Source of the DNA: Deltaproteobacteria bacterium
GTDB taxonomy: Bacteria; Myxococcota_A; Polyangia; Polyangiales; Ga0077539
Length of the DNA stretch: 64,000 nucleotides
Assembly (NCBI GenBank): GCA_030694465.1
Contig: JAUXYJ010000083.1
Coordinates: 1-64,000 of the forward strand
Direction: 5' to 3'
This document shows positions 34,926-44,600 of this stretch, one piece after another. Made by a program: the position numbers and the translations under genes. Each line of letters opens with the position of its first letter. Within the stretch, counting starts at the first letter, position 1. The notes beneath the pieces are model-generated. The model was not told the origin of the DNA and did not search any database. It was given only the letters and a program-made list of their open reading frames with translations.

Positions 34926-35039
34926 TCAGAACGGAATGTCTGGGTCGGTCGTTGACGCTAGGACGCGATCGTCGGGTTGCGGGTCGTCGATTTCGGTGAG
35001 CGACGCGAGAAACGAATCGAACAGCTCGCTCGCGTACAT
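34926..35039 (-). CDS. Doubtful 37-aa frame ending in an SSB-like tail
   Basis: Frame MYASELFDSFLASLTEIDD...TTDPDIPF. The end DPDIPF resembles the acidic tip of single-strand binding proteins that docks repair enzymes. GGAGG abuts the ATG directly, which is poor spacing. It may be chance or the tail of a lost gene. Confidence 0.15.
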   Translation of the reverse strand: MYASELFDSFLASLTEIDDPQPDDRVLASTTDPDIPF

Positions 35040-35149
35040 CCTCCGAGGCGACGCGATCGCGGCAAGTGACGTTTGGGGCAGATGCGCTGCGTCTCGTCTG
35101 TCAACGGGTGATGTCGACGGCGCGGCGATCAACCAATCGTCGTTGTTGG

Positions 35150-35176
35150 CGTCAGCAAGCGTGGGGCACGCTCGTC
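35150..35176 (+). promoter_or_regulatory. Island ECF-type promoter for the Pycsar-like operon
   Basis: Plus strand: CGTCAGCAA, 15-nt spacing after GTCAGC, TCGTC. 34 bases upstream of the ATG at 35210; the leader contains CAAGGAG. Confidence 0.8.
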
Positions 35177-35209
35177 TCCCCATCGAACCCGCACCAAGGA
35201 GTGCTCTCG

Positions 35210-36703
35210 ATGTCCTGGAACCCAGAACAAGTGCGTTCGCGCGTTCGCGAAGCAATCAAGGCCACCAACTCTATTGAGGTCGTCAACCTCACCCGCGAGA
35301 TCGACCTCGCCAACGCGCAGCTGCCGCTGTCCAAGGCATATCGCGTGGACGGGGTGCACGCGTACCTGGACATCGTCAACGCGGATGAGTTGCTCGAATC
35401 GACCGAAACCGAGAGCGAACGGTCGCACAAGCGATTCGTACGCTATCTGAACATTCTCAGCCGGGTTCTGCACGCCACCGTGCTGACCAAGACCGACGTT
35501 TTCAAGATCGACCAGCAGAATCACCGACTGCACTTGCTGCAGTTCAAGCCATACGACGACGAGCGCAAGCGCATCGCGTGCATGGTGTCGGTGATGCGCG
35601 CGCTGCACACCCTGCTCGCGAAGGTCGACGCGCTTCATGGCGAGTTCTCTGACGCGAAGGTGTGCGTCGGCGTCGAGTCCGGTGTCGCCCTCGCCGTCAC
35701 CAACGGAACCCGGGGCGACCGCGAGCTGCTCTTTCTCGGACCTCCAGCGAACCACGCGGCGAAGCTGCTCTGCGACCGCTCTGGGATCTTCCTGGGCGAC
35801 AGGGCGCGATCTGTGCTCGGCAACGACTTTAGGGGGAGCGAGAGCGACCCTCTGACAACCGCTCAGCTGGATGCGCTCGATGCGCAAGCTGGGCTCGGGC
35901 TCGACGTCGATCGGTTGCTCGCGCAATGGAAGGAAGAACTCTCGCGCACGGCGCTCAGCGACGTTCAGTTCGTGCGACCGACGCCTCCGCTTTCGGCGTT
36001 GGACGTCGTCACGTTGACCCCAGCAAACTCGCGGCGGTTCGAAGGCGTGGCGTTCATGGCGGACATCGACGGCTTCACCAAGTTCGTCGCGAAGCGCATC
36101 GCGGACAAGCGCGGCGAAGCCGAGGCCGTCCAGGTGTTGCACGTGATCCGCAAGGAGCTTCGCGACGTGCTCAACGACGCGGGCGGCCGCAAGGTTCGCT
36201 ACATCGGCGATTGCCTCCAGGGCGCCGCGTTCGAGGGATCGAAGGCGACCGACGAGGAGGCGTCCGTGAACGCGGCGATGGACATCGCATCGCGGATGCG
36301 GTCTTCGTTTGCGATCATTCACGAAGAGCTCGCTGCGTCAAAGGAGCTTGGGCTCGCGATCGGCGTCGAGTACGGCCCGCTCTTGATCACGCGCGTCGGG
36401 GTGAAGACCAACCGCGATCGCGTGATCGCAGGCCGAGCGCTGATGAAGGCCGAAGAGGTCCAACGCGCGTGCGGCGGTCGCGACACGGGATTCGGGCCGG
36501 TGTTTCGGCGCAAGGGTGACGCCGTCGCGAAGCGGATCTTCGAGAGCGACGGCGAGAGGCTCGTGAAGTGCGACGGCGTGAAGCTCGTGGGGCTCGATGT
36601 GAACAAGCTCGACGCGCTGCGACGGGACGCGCGCGTTCGGAGCGGCGGTGGCGGGTCGCCTCCGTCGTCGGGCTCGTTGCCTGTCAAGCCTCACCAGCGC
36701 TGA
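35210..36703 (+). CDS. pycC: Pycsar-type nucleotidyl cyclase (tandem class III cyclase domains)
   Basis: 497 aa; the ATG at 35210 follows AAGGAG and a promoter, ruling out the longer frame from 35066. The C-terminal half is a class III cyclase: FMADIDGFTKF (two metal Asp, ~282-292), VRYIGDCLQGAAF (~328-340), LAIGVEYGPLLI. The N-terminal half (~80-215) repeats the fold more weakly (CVGVESGVALAV, ELLFLGPPANHAAKLL), probably a pseudo-cyclase. Pycsar cyclases make cCMP or cUMP on infection to trigger an effector; the CNBD-TIR gene two positions downstream fits. The base specificity cannot be read here. Confidence 0.8.
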   Translation: MSWNPEQVRSRVREAIKATNSIEVVNLTREIDLANAQLPLSKAYRVDGVHAYLDIVNADELLESTETESERSHKRFVRYLNILSRVLHATVLTKTDVFKIDQQNHRLHLLQFKPYDDERKRIACMVSVMRALHTLLAKVDALHGEFSDAKVCVGVESGVALAVTNGTRGDRELLFLGPPANHAAKLLCDRSGIFLGDRARSVLGNDFRGSESDPLTTAQLDALDAQAGLGLDVDRLLAQWKEELSRTALSDVQFVRPTPPLSALDVVTLTPANSRRFEGVAFMADIDGFTKFVAKRIADKRGEAEAVQVLHVIRKELRDVLNDAGGRKVRYIGDCLQGAAFEGSKATDEEASVNAAMDIASRMRSSFAIIHEELAASKELGLAIGVEYGPLLITRVGVKTNRDRVIAGRALMKAEEVQRACGGRDTGFGPVFRRKGDAVAKRIFESDGERLVKCDGVKLVGLDVNKLDALRRDARVRSGGGGSPPSSGSLPVKPHQR

Positions 36704-36711
36704 GCCGAACG

Positions 36712-37395
36712 ATGAACCCCATCGAATGGATCAAGCAAGCTGCGGCTGGGATCGAACGCGTTGCACTGCGGGCGACGAGCGCGAGGCCTCGTTCGTTAGG
36801 GGCCGACGTGGTGATCGTGCGGCCCGACCAGAGCGAGGTTCGATTTTGTCTCGAGGTGGTCGAGCATGAGGGTGCGGTGCGGGTCCGCGAACGTGAACGC
36901 AGACTGCTCCCGACCTACTGTCCCGAGCGGCACATCAACGCGGACGGCTGGTTCTGTCTCGGCTACCAAGAGGCGTTCTTGCGCCCGACCACCATCGAGC
37001 GCGCGACAGAGTGGTGGCAGCGCGTGCGTGGCTACCTGATTGATCAGCTCGACGCGGCGCTGCTCAGTCGCTGGCCCGGTGGCGTCGAGTGGAAGCACGG
37101 TGATGCCGCTCGGTGGCAGAAGAAGCTCGAACGCGCCTGCGCGGACACGCCCGGGCTGTTGTCCGCGGTTCGCGCGCTCGCTCGTCACGGGCGGCGTTCG
37201 ATGACTTGGGATGACCCGTGCCCCTGCGGAAGCGGGCGCGCGTTGATCCGGTGCCACGGCGTGCGTGTCACGGAGTTGCTCGGGTGGGCGCGCGCCGAGC
37301 TCGATGCAGAGCGCGAGTTCTGGGAGAGCGCGAGGGCGAGCGGGGGCACGTGCTGCCAAACGATGAACGGCTGTCTGTTGAAGAAGGAAGGTTGA
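36712..37395 (+). CDS. Prokaryotic E2-like protein with SEC-C zinc motif
   Basis: 227 aa, ATG eight bases after the cyclase stop. The YCPERHINADGWFCLGY segment (C70, H74, C82) resembles the active-site region of bacterial E2/UBC-like proteins seen in CBASS-type operons. Residues ~169-182 (DPCPCGSGR...CHG) are a SEC-C type zinc motif, and CCQ/GC cysteines follow at the end. E2-like partners in CBASS conjugate the cGAS-like enzyme; the placement directly after the cyclase suggests a comparable modification of the cyclase. Inference from motif and position. Confidence 0.65.
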   Translation: MNPIEWIKQAAAGIERVALRATSARPRSLGADVVIVRPDQSEVRFCLEVVEHEGAVRVRERERRLLPTYCPERHINADGWFCLGYQEAFLRPTTIERATEWWQRVRGYLIDQLDAALLSRWPGGVEWKHGDAARWQKKLERACADTPGLLSAVRALARHGRRSMTWDDPCPCGSGRALIRCHGVRVTELLGWARAELDAEREFWESARASGGTCCQTMNGCLLKKEG

Positions 37396-37398
37396 GTG

Positions 37399-38370
37399 AT
37401 GGACGAGGCGAAGGTGAAGAAGTTGCGCGAGCAGTTCGAAAGAGACCAGCATCGCGCAGTGAGAAAAGCGCTCGACGGATGCCCCGTCGTTTCGCGGGTG
37501 AGCGCAGGACGGGAGGCCGTGGTGTCTCGGCTCGTTGCGGACGGCGCGCTCGAGGTGCACGGCTCCGCGGTGACGCTCTGCGCGCAGGGAGATCCGTCGG
37601 ACTGCGTGTACTTCGTGCTCGCGGGGCAGGTCGGGATCTTCAACAACGGCTCGGTGATCGCGCGGCGCGAGCCGGTCGAGCTCGTCGGAGAGATGTCGTT
37701 GCTGGCCCACTCGCCCAAGCGATCCGCCACAATGAAGACGCTCGAACCGACGGCGGTGTGGAAGCTGGCGGGCCCAACGTTCGAGACGATCGCGGACGAA
37801 CATCCTGCCCTGTGGCGCGGGGTGGGGCTGCGCTTGAGCGAGCGGCTCCGTGAGCGCGATTGGATGGTGCCGAGCGAAAACGCCACGCCCAAGGTGTTTT
37901 TCGGCTCGTCGGGAGAGTACGCCGCCGCGCTCGATCCGCTCTCCAACGCGATGCGTTCTGCGGGCGCAGTGTTCGATCACATCGACTGGCGAACCGCCTT
38001 TCGCGGGGGAGATCTCACGCTCGAGCGGCTCGTTGACGTCGCCGCGGACGTGGACTTCGCGGTGTTGATCCTCTCGCCCGATGATGTGCTTCGTTCGCGA
38101 AAGAAGCAGTCTGCCGCGCCGAGGGACAACGTCGTCTTCGAAGCGGGGTTGTTCATGGGCAACGTCGGCCGCGAGCGCGTATTGCCGCTCGTTCCCGCGA
38201 ACCTGAAGCCCAAGCTCCCTTCCGATTGGCAATCGTGGAACTGGATCGAGTTCGACACGACGCGCGAGGGCGACCCGGCGGCGGCCAGCAAGATCGCTGA
38301 GCGTATTCGATCGCTCGGCGTTCGACCGCGCTTTCCGAAGGATAAGCCCGCGCGCTTGAAGAAAACCTGA
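37399..38370 (+). CDS. Pycsar effector: cyclic-nucleotide-binding domain plus TIR-like domain
   Basis: 323 aa; ATG 37399 (GTG 37396 also possible) right after the E2-like stop. Residues ~45-150 are a CNBD with phosphate-binding cassette ELVGEMSLLAHSPKRSAT (94-111). Residues ~165-310 are a TIR-like nucleotide-binding domain: PKVFFGSSGE, VLILSPDDV, NVVFEAGLFMGNVGR (244-258), the signature of the TIR-like family found in PycTIR and CAP12-type effectors. Expected action: bind the cyclic pyrimidine nucleotide and degrade NAD+, causing abortive infection. Glu248 is a candidate catalytic residue. Confidence 0.85.
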   Translation: MDEAKVKKLREQFERDQHRAVRKALDGCPVVSRVSAGREAVVSRLVADGALEVHGSAVTLCAQGDPSDCVYFVLAGQVGIFNNGSVIARREPVELVGEMSLLAHSPKRSATMKTLEPTAVWKLAGPTFETIADEHPALWRGVGLRLSERLRERDWMVPSENATPKVFFGSSGEYAAALDPLSNAMRSAGAVFDHIDWRTAFRGGDLTLERLVDVAADVDFAVLILSPDDVLRSRKKQSAAPRDNVVFEAGLFMGNVGRERVLPLVPANLKPKLPSDWQSWNWIEFDTTREGDPAAASKIAERIRSLGVRPRFPKDKPARLKKT

Positions 38371-38413
38371 CCCCTCTCGGCGGCGACCCGCTACCCTCCG
38401 AGCGATTCTCACC

Positions 38414-40027
38414 ATGACCAAGAAAAGCACCAAGGTGGCCGAGGCATCGCTGCCCGGGTACGCGGCAGAAATGCCCAAACGCGGGCGCAAACCCGCTGCC
38501 GCCCCGAGCGGCGCACTCATCGGCATCGAAGAGACCCTGTGGCTCGCGGCGGACAAGCTGCGTGGGAGCATGGATCCGGGCGAGTACAAGCACGTCGTGC
38601 TCGGTCTGCTGTTTCTCAAGTACGTCTCGGACGCGTTCGACGAGCGGCGCGCGGCGATCGAGGCCGAGGGCGGCGACGTCGACGACCGCGACGAGTACAC
38701 CGCCGAAGAGGTCTTCTTCGTGCCTGAAAAGGCCCGGTGGAAGGAGCTGCAGAAGCACGCGCGGCAGCCGGACATCGGGACGCGCGTGGACGCGGCGATG
38801 GAGGCGATCGAGAAGGACAACGCGGTCTTGCGCGGGGTGCTTCCGAAGGACTACGCGCGGCCGCAGCTCGACAAGCGCAGGCTCGGCGAGCTCGTGGACC
38901 TCTTCGCCTCGGTGACGCTCTACGACAAGAACGCGCGGGCGAAGGACCTGCTCGGTCGTGTGTACGAATACTTTCTCAAGATGTTCGCGAGCGCCGAGGG
39001 GCGCTTGGGCGGGGACTTCTACACGCCGCAGTCCGTGGTGCGCACGCTGGTCGAGCTCATCGAGCCCACCAAGGGGCGCGTGTTCGACCCGTGCTGCGGC
39101 TCGGGTGGAATGTTCGTGCAGAGCGAGCGCTTCGTCGAAGCGCACGGCGGCCGCCGCACGGACATCTCGATCTACGGCCAAGAGTGGAACGCCACCACCT
39201 GGCGCCTCGCCAAGATGAACCTCGCCATCCGCGGGATCTCTGCGAACCTGGGCCCGCGCTGGGGAGACTCGTTTCACGACGACCAGCACGCGGACCTGCG
39301 CGCGGACTACGTCCTGGCCAACCCGCCGTTCAACATCAGCGACTGGGGCGGCGAGCGCCTCGCGTCGGACGCGCGGTGGAAGTACGGCGTTCCGCCGGCG
39401 GGCAACGCCAACTATGCCTGGCTGCAGCACATCCTCGCGCGGCTGAGCGATCGTGGCGTCGCGGGCGTCGTGCTTGCGAACGGCTCGATGTCCTCGCAGC
39501 AGAACAACGAGGGCGCGATCCGCAAGAGCATGATCGAGGCCGACGTCGTCGACTGCATGGTGGCCCTCCCGGGCCAGCTCTTCTACGCAACGCCAATCCC
39601 AGTGTGCCTCTGGATCCTCGCGAAGAACAAGCGCGCGAAGGGGCTGAGGGCGCGCGCGGGCGAAGTGCTCTTCATCGACGCGCGCAAGATGGGGCGGCTC
39701 GTAGATCGGACGCACCGAGAGCTCACCGAAGACGACGTCGCGAAGATCGCGCGGGCGTACCACGCGTGGCGCGGAGAGAAGGACGCCGGGGAGTTTCGAG
39801 ACGAGCCGGGCTTCTGCAAGAGCGCCACGCGCGAAGAAATCGCAAAGCACGAGTGCGTGCTCACGCCAGGGCGCTACGTCGGGGCCGAGGAAGTGGAGGA
39901 CGATGGGGAACCGTTCGAGGCGAAGATGAAGCGGCTGGTCGGGACGCTGGAGACGCAGTTCGAAGAGGGCGAGCGGCTGCAGAAGGTGATTCGGAAGAAC
40001 CTAAGGGGGCTTGGGTATGGTCGGTAG
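38414..40027 (+). CDS. hsdM: Type I restriction-modification DNA methyltransferase subunit
   Basis: 537 aa, usual length for HsdM. N-terminal bundle LRGSMDPGEYKHVVLGLLF, S-adenosylmethionine motif FDPCCGSGGMFV (~228), and catalytic N6-adenine motif NPPFNISDW (~305-313). It follows the TIR effector by 43 bases with no island promoter, so it may be read through from the Pycsar operon. hsdS overlaps its end by 11 bases. Confidence 0.95.
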   Translation: MTKKSTKVAEASLPGYAAEMPKRGRKPAAAPSGALIGIEETLWLAADKLRGSMDPGEYKHVVLGLLFLKYVSDAFDERRAAIEAEGGDVDDRDEYTAEEVFFVPEKARWKELQKHARQPDIGTRVDAAMEAIEKDNAVLRGVLPKDYARPQLDKRRLGELVDLFASVTLYDKNARAKDLLGRVYEYFLKMFASAEGRLGGDFYTPQSVVRTLVELIEPTKGRVFDPCCGSGGMFVQSERFVEAHGGRRTDISIYGQEWNATTWRLAKMNLAIRGISANLGPRWGDSFHDDQHADLRADYVLANPPFNISDWGGERLASDARWKYGVPPAGNANYAWLQHILARLSDRGVAGVVLANGSMSSQQNNEGAIRKSMIEADVVDCMVALPGQLFYATPIPVCLWILAKNKRAKGLRARAGEVLFIDARKMGRLVDRTHRELTEDDVAKIARAYHAWRGEKDAGEFRDEPGFCKSATREEIAKHECVLTPGRYVGAEEVEDDGEPFEAKMKRLVGTLETQFEEGERLQKVIRKNLRGLGYGR

Positions 40028-41339
40028 CAATCGCTGGCCAATTCGTCGGTTGCAAGACTGCGCCGTCTGGTATTCAGGCGGCACACCGAACAAGGCAACG
40101 CCGCACTACTGGGGCGGCACTATCCCGTGGATTAGCGCCAAAAGTATCACCGGCTTCTTCATCTCGGACTCCGAAGACCGCGTCACAGAGGACGGCGCGC
40201 GCAATGGGACGCGCCTGGTGCCAGCAAACACGATCCTCTTCATCGTTCGAGGCATGAGTCTGAAGAGCGAGTTCCGCATGGGTATCACGACTCGTCCGGT
40301 CACGTTCAACCAGGACCTCAAGGCGCTCGTGCCTGTTGACGGCGTCAATCCTGACTTTTTGGCGTATGCCATCAAAGCACGGACCGAAGAGATTCTCGGT
40401 CTAGTTGGCGAGGCGGGGCACGGCACCGGCGTCCTGCCGACGGATCGCATTCAGTCCATTGAGATTCCTATCCCGTCGCTGCCCGAGCAACGCGCGATCG
40501 CGCACATCCTCGGGGCGCTCGATGACAAGATCGAGCTGAACCGGAAGACGAACGAGACGCTCGAGGCGATGGCCCGGGCGCTGTTCGAGAGCTGGTTCGT
40601 GAACTTCGACCCGGTGCGCGCGAAGGCCGCGGGACGCGCGCCCGCGGGGATGGACGAGGCGACGGCGAAGCTGTTTCCGAGCGAGTTCGAGAAGAGCGAG
40701 CTGGGGGACGTGCCGAAGGGGTGGCGATACTCGCCAGCGCTTGGGCTATTCGAATTGGTGTCCGGAGGGACGCCAAAGACGGAGGTCGCAGAATACTGGG
40801 GAGGTTCGATTTTTTGGGCGTCTGCAAAGGACGTTTCGCAAGGCAGCTCGTCGCTCTTTCTGATGGAATCCGAGCGCACGATTACCGAGCATGGTTTGGC
40901 CTCTTCGGCGGCGAAGTTGATCCCTGCGGGCTCTGTCGTTGTCGTTGCAAGAGGAGCGACATGTGGAAGGCATGTCGTTCTCGGCGCGGAGATGGCGATC
41001 AACCAGACTTGCTATGCGCTCGTCGCTCACGAGCAAACCGATCGATGGTACGTTGCGTTTATCGCAGAAACTTTGCTGGCTCGCCTAGTGCAACAGGCAC
41101 ATGGAAGCGTATTCGACACAATAACGAGACGTACGTTCGAAACAGCTCTCACCGTGCATCCAACAAGTGCTGTACGTGGTGCGTTCACACGTGAAGTTGC
41201 TCCTTGGATCGAGCTCGTCCATTTGAAGCAGCGACAATCCCGCACCCTCGCCGCCCTGCGCGACACGCTCTTGCCCAAGCTGCTCTCGGGCGAGCTCGCG
41301 ATCCGGGACGCGGAGACCTTCGTCGGCCGCGCGGTGTGA
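40017..41339 (+). CDS. hsdS: Type I restriction-modification specificity subunit
   Basis: 440 aa; ATG 40017 preceded by AAGGGGG and overlapping hsdM. Two target-recognition domains each open with the typical W...SGGTPxxxxxxYWGG motif (about residues 18-35 and 250-268), separated and followed by conserved helical spacers (IELNRKTNETLEAMARALF; KQRQSRTLAALRDTLLPKL). Base composition of the recognition domains is lower in GC than the flanks, as expected for domain shuffling. Confidence 0.93.
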   Translation: MVGSNRWPIRRLQDCAVWYSGGTPNKATPHYWGGTIPWISAKSITGFFISDSEDRVTEDGARNGTRLVPANTILFIVRGMSLKSEFRMGITTRPVTFNQDLKALVPVDGVNPDFLAYAIKARTEEILGLVGEAGHGTGVLPTDRIQSIEIPIPSLPEQRAIAHILGALDDKIELNRKTNETLEAMARALFESWFVNFDPVRAKAAGRAPAGMDEATAKLFPSEFEKSELGDVPKGWRYSPALGLFELVSGGTPKTEVAEYWGGSIFWASAKDVSQGSSSLFLMESERTITEHGLASSAAKLIPAGSVVVVARGATCGRHVVLGAEMAINQTCYALVAHEQTDRWYVAFIAETLLARLVQQAHGSVFDTITRRTFETALTVHPTSAVRGAFTREVAPWIELVHLKQRQSRTLAALRDTLLPKLLSGELAIRDAETFVGRAV

Positions 41340-41553
41340 CGCGCCCTCGCGGTTGAAGCCCAAGCGAAGAGCGGCCCCGTGCGCGTCTCGGGTCATGATC
41401 GTTGCGCGCGACGTAGGTTGACTCGAACACTCGCAAGACGAACAGCACGACGAACTGCGCGAAGGACCTCGAGCTCCGTCGCATCGCAGGATTCACAGCC
41501 TAACCGTGCTGGGCCACGCTGCGCTTCCCGCTGGACATACCCCGTCCATCGCG

Positions 41554-41580
41554 TGTCAGCATCGGTCTGACCTGCTCGTC
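41554..41580 (+). promoter_or_regulatory. Island ECF-type promoter for hsdR
   Basis: Plus strand: TGTCAGCAT, 15-nt spacing after GTCAGC, TCGTC. In the 287-base hsdS-hsdR gap, 46 bases upstream of the hsdR ATG. The restriction subunit thus appears to be transcribed separately from the methylase. Confidence 0.8.
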
Positions 41581-41626
41581 ACTGTACGCGAATGTTGAGC
41601 CCAACTCCCAGGGGAGGTACCCGATC

Positions 41627-44600
41627 ATGACCCTCGCCACCGAACGCGACTACGAAGACGCTGCGCTGCAGCACCTCGCCGACCTCGGCTACGCGCGGCA
41701 CTACGAGCTGCCCGGAGCCGCCGTCGACCTGCGCTTCGAGCCTGTGCTCGAAGCGGACGCCCGCAAGGTGATCGAGCGCCTCAATCCCGAGCTCAATTCG
41801 GACGCCGTGGACCGCGCGCTCAAGAGAGTCACCGTCCTCGACGGCCGAGAGCTGCTCGAGGACAACCGCGCGTTTCACCGGATGTTGACCGAGGGCGTCG
41901 AGCTCGAAGTGCTCCGCGACGGCGCGGTGCGAGGCGTTCGCGCGAGGCTCGTGGACTTCAACGACCCCGACAAGAACGACTGGCTCGTCGCGCGCCAGGT
42001 GCGTGTCCCCACGCGGTCAGGCTTCGTGGTGCTCGATCTGGTCGTGTACCTCAACGGCTTCGCGATCGCGGCCTTCGAGCTCAAGAGCCCCTCGCGTGAG
42101 AGCGCGACCACGCGTGACGCGTACGTTCAGCTCGAGAACTACCAGCGAGAAGTCCCTGCGTTCTTTCTCTGCAACGAGCTGTTGGTGATCGCGGACGGAG
42201 CCAACGCGCTGCTCGGGGTGCTCGGTGCGCCCGAGTCGCGGTTTCTTCCCTGGCGTGTGGTGTCGGACGAAGGCGTCGAGCCGACCGAGTCCGATCCGCT
42301 CCAAGTGCTCATCCAGGGTGTGTTCGACCGGCGTCGTCTGCTTGAGATTTTGCAGGGCTTCGTGACGTTCGAGTCTGCCTCGAAGGGTTGGGTGAAGAAG
42401 GTCGCGGGCTATCACCAGTTTCACGCCGTGCGACGCGCGGTAAAGAGCGCGGTGGCAGCCACGCGTCCCGAGGGCGATCGCAAGATCGGCGTCGTCTGGC
42501 ACACCCAGGGCTCCGGAAAGTCCCTCACGATGGTCTTCTTCGCCGCGCGCCTCGCGGTGGAGCAAGCCCTCGAGAACCCCACGCTCGTGGTCATCACCGA
42601 CCGCAACGACCTAGACAACCAGCTCTTCGACACGTTTTCGAAGAACCAGACGCTCCTTCGTCAGCCGCCGGTGCAAGCGGAGTCGCGCGCCGAGCTCCGA
42701 ACGATGCTCGAGACCCGCGCGTCGGGCGGCGTGATCTTCACGACGCTGCAGAAGTTTGCGCCGATCGAGGGCGAGAAGAACCCCGCGCTCTCCCTGCGCT
42801 CGAACATCATCGTCGTGGCGGACGAAGCGCACCGATCGCAGTACGGCTTCGCGAGCAAGCTCGACGCTGTCACGGGAAAGCGCACCTACGGCCTCGCGCA
42901 TCAGCTTCGTCTCGCCCTGCCTCACGCGTCGTTCGTGGGCTTCACCGGGACGCCCATCGAGCGCGACGATCGCTCGACCGAAGAGGTCTTCGGGCCGCTC
43001 GTCTCGCGGTACGACATCGAGCGCGCGGTTCGCGACGGGGCGACGGTCCCGATCTACTACGAGAACCGAGCGGCAAAAGTGTACCTCGACGCGTCGCGGG
43101 CTCCGGTGCTCGACGACGAGTTCGAAGAGGTGACCGAGGGTGTCGAGGTCGAGGCGCGAGAGAGCCTCAAGACCGAGTGGAGCGCGCTCGAAGCGATCGT
43201 CGGCGCGCCCGACCGACTTCGCCGCGTCGCGCAGGACATCGTCGCGCACCTCGAGCGACGACAAGAGACCCTCCGCGGCAAGTCCATGATCGTGTGCATG
43301 TCCCGCATGATCGCCGCGCGGCTCTACGAAGAGCTTCGCGCGCTGCGCCCGGCGTGGCACGACGACGATCCCGCGCATGGCGCGATGAAGGTCATCGTGA
43401 CCGGCTCGGCGAGCGACGAGGCTCCGCTGCGCCAGCACGTTACCAGCAAGGGCCAGCGCGAAGAGCTCGCGCGGCGCTTCAAGGACCCGAGCGACCCGCT
43501 GCAGCTCGTGCTCGTGCGCGACATGTGGCTCACGGGCTTCGACGCGCCGTGCATGCACACGCTCTACGTGGACAAGCCCATGCAGGGGCACAACCTCATG
43601 CAGGCGATCGCGCGGGTGAACCGAGTCTTCGCAGACAAGCCGGGCGGGCTCGTCGTGGACTACATCGGCATCGCGCCGTTGCTGCGCAAAGCAATGGGAA
43701 CTTATTCGAACGCTGGCGGCCGCGGGGACCTGACGCGCGATCAGTCCAAGGCCGTCGAGCTCTTGCACGAATCCGTCGAGATCTGTGAAGCCGCTCTCGA
43801 GGGATGCGACTACCGAGGCGTGTTCAGCGCAGACCCACGTGAGCGCTTGGCAGTGCTCGCGCGATGCAAAGAGTTTCTACTCAGCAAGCGTCTGGACGAG
43901 CTCGCGTCCTCTGCGGGCGGGCTGCGATCGACGAAGCGCGCGAAGGGCCCGTACGAGCGCTTCATGGAGGCTGCGTCTGTCGCGACGAAGGCGTTCGCGA
44001 TGGCGATCCCCGACGCAGCCTGCGACGAACTGCGAGACACGGTGGCCTTCTTTCAGGCGCTGCGTGTCTCGTTGGTCAAGCTCAATGCGACGGCACCCGG
44101 CGCCCTCACGCGGCGAGACATCGACGCAGCGTTGCGAGCGATCGTGGCCAATTCGTTGGTCTCCGACGAGGTCGTGGACGTGTTCGACGCGGCGGGCATG
44201 GCGAGGCCGGACATCAGCGTGTTGTCGACAGAGTTTCTCGCGGACATCAACACGCTGCCCGAAAAGAACATCGCGATCGCCCTGTTGCAGCGGCTGCTCG
44301 AAGAACAAGTGCGCACGCGGTCGAAGCACAATGTCGTTCAGGGCAAGCGCTTCTCGGAGCTGTTGCAGCAGGCAATCCAGCGCTATCAGAACCGCGCTCT
44401 CGACACAGCGCAAGTGATCCAAGAGCTCATCGCGCTCGCAACCGCGATGCGCGACGCGGACGCGCGCGGTGAGGCGATCGGGCTCACGCGAGAAGAGTCC
44501 GCTTTCTACGACGCCCTCGCCGAAAACGAGAGCGCGTTGCGCGACATGGGCGAAAAGAAGCTCGTCTCGATCGCACGCGAGCTCACCGAGGTGATTCGTC

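Noticed and set aside
35066..35209. Longer start for the cyclase gene
   Set aside because: Would begin upstream of the promoter element at 35150-35176; ATG 35210 has a good ribosome site.
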